From positions 26,745 to 90,744 of the forward strand of contig CANGHK010000016.1 of the NCBI GenBank assembly GCA_947453625.1: a DNA stretch of 64,000 nt. Direction: 5' to 3'. Both the position numbers and the translations under genes were made by a program. The notes beneath the pieces were generated by a model, which had not been told where the DNA came from, did no database searches, and was given only the letters and a program-made list of their open reading frames with translations. Positions within the stretch are counted from its first letter, which is position 1, and the number at the start of each line of letters is the position of its first letter. Shown here piece after piece: positions 60,819 through 64,000 of this stretch. The stretch comes from Burkholderiales bacterium (GTDB lineage: Bacteria > Pseudomonadota > Gammaproteobacteria > Burkholderiales > Burkholderiaceae_C).

Positions 60819-63071
60819 ATGACCGAATCCCTTGCCCTGAACCGCCGTCACTTCCTCGCCACCGGCACCGGCGTGCTGTCGGGCCTGAGCTCAGGCCTGA
60901 CCCTGGGCCTGCTGCTGCCCGCCGGCAGCGCCCAGGCCGCCACCACCGCCACCGTCAACGCCTGGCTCAGCATAGGCAGCGACGAGACCATCACGCTGAC
61001 GGTGGGCTCCTCCGACATGGGTCAGGGCTCGTTCGCCGGTCTGGCGCAGATCCTGTGCGAGGACTTGCGGGTCGACCCGGTCCGGGTCAAGGTGGTGCAG
61101 GGCGGCCCCACGCTGGCCACGCCCGCGCCGGTGGGCACGGCGATCAACACCGTGGGCAGCGGTGTGATCCGCAACAACTTCTGGAAGCTGCGCGACGCCA
61201 GCGCGGCGGCCTACACCATGCTGCTGGCCGCGGCGATGATCCGCCAGCAAGACCAGTCGCCCGCCAACTTCAGCGCCGACAACGGCGTCTTCACCCACAA
61301 GCCCAGCGGCACCCTGCTGAGCTACGGCCTGCTCGCCCCCGCCGCGGCGTTGCTGCCCTTGCCGAGCGCCGATGTGGCGGCTGCCGCGCTGGTGCCCGAC
61401 AGCCAGTTCAAGCGCATAGGCAAGACCTTCGCCCGGCCCGACATCCCGGCCAAGGTCGACGGCAGCCTGGTCTACGGCATCGACGTGCGCGTGCCCGGCA
61501 TGCTGTACGCGGTGATCAAGCATTGCCCTAGCTTTGGTGGCACCCTGTCCAGCCTGCCAGCCAAGCCCGCTGGCGCGCTGGCGGTGGTGCCCACCCATGT
61601 CGTGGCCGGCACCGGCCGCGGCACCGAGGTCACCGGCGCGGTCAACGCGGTGGCGGTGGTGGGAAGCAACACCTGGGACGCCTGGCAGTCGGCCAAGGCC
61701 TTGAAAGTCACCTGGAAGCTGCCGGCCAACGCGGCCAAGCTCAACAGCACCCAGTTCGTCGCCGATGCCCAGGCCCTGCTGAACCAGGCCACCGCCTATG
61801 TGGCCGGCGCCGCCAACCCGCCCGGAACGCTCTACACCGTCGAGGGCAACGCGGCCGGCGCCGACGCGGCGATCAAGGCCAGCGCCAAGAAGTTCGACGC
61901 CACCTACTCGCTGCCCTATGTCTCGCATGGCTGCCTGGAGGTGCTCAACTGCACCGTCGACTATGTCGCCGGCGTCAAGTGCGAGGTCTGGGCGCCCACC
62001 CAGTCGGCCAATGGCGCGCTCAAGCTGGTGGTGGCGCTGACCGGCCTGCCGGCCGACAAGGTGATCTTCCACACCACCGCGCTGGGCGGCGGCCTGGGCC
62101 GCAAGGCCGAGCAGGACTTCGTCAGCCAGGCGGTGCAGGTGGCGATGGCGCTGGGCAAGCCGGTCAAGCTGATGTGGCCGCGCGAGGAGGATTTCACCCG
62201 CGACGTCTACCGGCCGATGGCGCTGGTGCGGGTCCAGGCCGGCCTGAACAGCGGCCAGGTCGCCGGCTGGCATTACCGCAATGTCTCGCCGTCGATCATG
62301 GGCCAGCGCGGCGCGGTGGCCGCGGCCACCGGCGACAGCCAGGGCTATGAGGCCTCGCAGGCGCTGCCCTACAACTTCGGCCAGCGCGTCACCGAGTGGG
62401 TCAGCCACACCGCGCCTATCCCGGTCGGTTTCTGGCGCTCGGTGGGGGCGTCGATCAACACTTTCGCGGTCGAGTCGACGATCGACGATCTGGCAGCCGC
62501 AGCCGGCCAGGACCCGCTGCTGTTCCGCCGCAACCGCCTGACCGACCCGCGCTGGCTGGCGGTGCTCGAGGCGGTGGCCAAGGCCGCGTCCTGGGGCACG
62601 GCCGGGCCCAAGGGCACGGCCAAGGGCATTGCCGTCGGCACCGCTTTCAACACCATCGTGGCCCAGGTGGTCGAGGTCAGCAGCACCAGCAACGGGCCGA
62701 AAGTGACCCGGGTCTGGGTGGCGGTGGACAGCTACCTGACGGTCAACCCGGGCTCGGTCGAGGCGCAGATCATCGGTGGCGTGGTGCACGCGATGAACGC
62801 CGCGCTCTACGGCCGCCAGACCTTCGTCAACGGCGCGGCGCAGTCCCGCAACTTCAGCAACAACCGCATGATGACGCTGGGCGAGATGCCCACGGTGGCG
62901 GTCACGCTGCTGCCGGCGCCGGCGGCAATAGACCGCCAGACGCCGATAGGCGGCATAGGCGAACTCGCGGTGCCCACTTTCGCGCCGGCGCTGGCCAACG
63001 CCTGGTTCAAATTGAGCGCCAAGCGGGTGCGCACGCTGCCTTTCTTCCCGACCGCGACGATGTCGGACTGA
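60819..63071 (+). CDS. iorB: isoquinoline 1-oxidoreductase-like molybdopterin subunit (IorB type)
   Basis: 750 residues. Twin-arginine signal (NRRHFLATGTG), so the enzyme is periplasmic and exported folded. Xanthine-oxidase family motifs: VGSSDMGQGSFAGLAQ, GGGLGRKAEQDF, PIPVGFWRSVGAS, and the catalytic Glu in IGGIGELAVP. Oxidises an aldehyde or N-heteroaromatic substrate by hydroxylation with water; which one is not shown. Electron acceptor gene (cytochrome c) is absent from the window. GTG 60801 is an alternative start. Confidence 0.92.
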   Translation: MTESLALNRRHFLATGTGVLSGLSSGLTLGLLLPAGSAQAATTATVNAWLSIGSDETITLTVGSSDMGQGSFAGLAQILCEDLRVDPVRVKVVQGGPTLATPAPVGTAINTVGSGVIRNNFWKLRDASAAAYTMLLAAAMIRQQDQSPANFSADNGVFTHKPSGTLLSYGLLAPAAALLPLPSADVAAAALVPDSQFKRIGKTFARPDIPAKVDGSLVYGIDVRVPGMLYAVIKHCPSFGGTLSSLPAKPAGALAVVPTHVVAGTGRGTEVTGAVNAVAVVGSNTWDAWQSAKALKVTWKLPANAAKLNSTQFVADAQALLNQATAYVAGAANPPGTLYTVEGNAAGADAAIKASAKKFDATYSLPYVSHGCLEVLNCTVDYVAGVKCEVWAPTQSANGALKLVVALTGLPADKVIFHTTALGGGLGRKAEQDFVSQAVQVAMALGKPVKLMWPREEDFTRDVYRPMALVRVQAGLNSGQVAGWHYRNVSPSIMGQRGAVAAATGDSQGYEASQALPYNFGQRVTEWVSHTAPIPVGFWRSVGASINTFAVESTIDDLAAAAGQDPLLFRRNRLTDPRWLAVLEAVAKAASWGTAGPKGTAKGIAVGTAFNTIVAQVVEVSSTSNGPKVTRVWVAVDSYLTVNPGSVEAQIIGGVVHAMNAALYGRQTFVNGAAQSRNFSNNRMMTLGEMPTVAVTLLPAPAAIDRQTPIGGIGELAVPTFAPALANAWFKLSAKRVRTLPFFPTATMSD

Positions 63072-63170
63072 AGGCGTTGGCGCGGGGGCGGCCCGGGTTG
63101 GCCCGGGCGCCCTGTCCGCGCAATGTGCCCGCCATTTTTTCCTGCCGCGTCCCCCGCTTGCGGGCACCGT

Positions 63171-64000
63171 CTACCAGCCGGCCTCGCGCCACCACAAGGC
63201 CAGCGCCGCCCGCATCACGCGGTCTGCCATCGACTCCGGTGCGCTGTCGACCACCACCTTGCCGCGCCAGGTCTGGCCGGCCAGCGCCGCCGGCTGCGTG
63301 TCGGCGCGCAGGCTGATGCGGTAGACCGCCTGCTCGGGCAGCAGCCGGCCATCGACCTCGCGCACCGCCACCGTCCCGCCCAGCGCGCTGGCCAGGTCGC
63401 GGTGCGGCAGCACATGGCTGGCGTCGTGCGAGATAGCCGCCACCGTCAGGTCCAGCGGCGCGCCGAAGCGGCCGTCGGGGTAGAAGCGGGCGCGGCTGCC
63501 TGGCGCGACGCGCGCCAGCTCGGACTCGCTCAGGTAGGCCTCGACCTGCCAGCCGTCCTGCGTGCTCAGCACGGTGGCCAGCGGCTCGCGCGCCGCCACC
63601 CAGTCACCTGCGCGCAGGTCCGGGTCGCGCCAGCGCAGCTGGCCGTCGACCGGGCTGGTCGGGCTGCGCTCCTTCAGGCGTGACTCCAGGCCGCGGCGCG
63701 CGGCCTGGGCGGTCGACAACTGGCCCTCGGCCACTGCCAGCCGGCCGTGCAGGTCGGCGCGCAGCGCATTGGCATCGGCCTCGGCGCTGTAACGCTGCAC
63801 CCGGCTGCGCGCGCTCTGCAGCTGCTGCTCCACCTGCTCGGCGCTGAAGTCGAGCAGGGTCTGGCCGGCGCGCACCGGCGCGCCGTCGGCCACCCGCAGG
63901 GCTTCGATGCGGCCCGCCGCCGGGGCGTAGATCACCTGGGCCTGGCCGGTCTGCAGCAAGCCGGCGGCGCTGACATGGCCGGGCAGCGGCCAGGCCGCCA
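63171..64000 (-). CDS. HlyD-family periplasmic adaptor (truncated by window end)
   Basis: At least 276 residues, continuing beyond 64000. Biotinyl-lipoyl-like motif (VIYAPAAGRIEALRVADGAPVRAGQTLLDF), alpha-helical hairpin (QVEQQLQSARSRVQRYSAEADAN), and a second half-lipoyl domain (SPVDGQLRWRDPDLRAGDWVAAREPL). The C-terminal WRGKVVVDSAPESMADRVMRAALALWWREAGW resembles adaptors found fused or next to M50-type membrane proteases. The N-terminus lies outside the window. Confidence 0.8.
   Translation of the reverse strand, partial: AAWPLPGHVSAAGLLQTGQAQVIYAPAAGRIEALRVADGAPVRAGQTLLDFSAEQVEQQLQSARSRVQRYSAEADANALRADLHGRLAVAEGQLSTAQAARRGLESRLKERSPTSPVDGQLRWRDPDLRAGDWVAAREPLATVLSTQDGWQVEAYLSESELARVAPGSRARFYPDGRFGAPLDLTVAAISHDASHVLPHRDLASALGGTVAVREVDGRLLPEQAVYRISLRADTQPAALAGQTWRGKVVVDSAPESMADRVMRAALALWWREAGW

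Overview
The window is GC-rich (roughly 68-70 %), densely packed DNA. Codon use, protein families and the spectrum of ABC, two-component and oxidoreductase genes suggest a betaproteobacterium of the order Burkholderiales (Leptothrix/Sphaerotilus/Rubrivivax-like). This is an inference from protein style, not from a marker gene: there is no rRNA or tRNA gene here. I saw no insertion sequence, CRISPR array or prophage.

Region by region. (1) 1-2308: the end of an unidentified gene, a hairpin, and a multicopper oxidase on the minus strand. (2) 2450-17675: a long flagellar locus, flgBCDEFGHIJKL-motAB-(four small exported proteins)-flhB, nearly all overlapping or abutting, led by a sigma-54 type promoter. 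FlgE carries a large alanine-rich insertion, FlgJ lacks the muramidase domain, and flhB is not followed by flhA. (3) 17600-20184, minus: a potassium channel with an apparent extra voltage-sensor domain in front of a normal six-helix channel, plus two small membrane-anchored proteins. (4) 20957-25045: a signalling island with an HPt protein, an HTH-receiver protein, a receiver and a pseudo-receiver-EAL phosphodiesterase, followed by a small winged-helix regulator whose promoter predicts a leaderless mRNA. (5) 25473-35677: an amide/urea-type uptake and hydrolysis cluster (SDR, formamidase, UrtEDCB-like ABC transporter, binding protein, amidase, AmiC-like sensor) with a divergent MarR regulator. 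(6) 36028-42903: two paralogous 7TMR-DISM hybrid kinases in opposite orientation around an H-NS family gene. (7) 43151-48264, minus: alpha/beta-hydrolase (MetX-like), haloalkane dehalogenase, metallo-beta-lactamase-fold hydrolase and an outer-membrane channel-like protein, with one decayed gene between them. (8) 48734-55470: a replicon maintenance module with a tyrosine recombinase, parB, parA, an iteron and DnaA-box origin, and a Rep_3-type initiator. (9) 55904-64000: a BarA-like hybrid kinase with a convergent receiver, unknown proteins, an isoquinoline 1-oxidoreductase-like molybdenum enzyme (two subunits), and a truncated HlyD-type adaptor.

The replication and partition module means the window most likely comes from a secondary replicon (chromid or megaplasmid) close to its origin, so that part of the flagellar regulon lies on that replicon. 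The features I think most deserve a follow-up are the four-gene exported module between motB and flhB, the double-voltage-sensor channel, the parS-like palindrome embedded in parB, and the two classes of regularly spaced iterons (about 21 bp and 44 bp).
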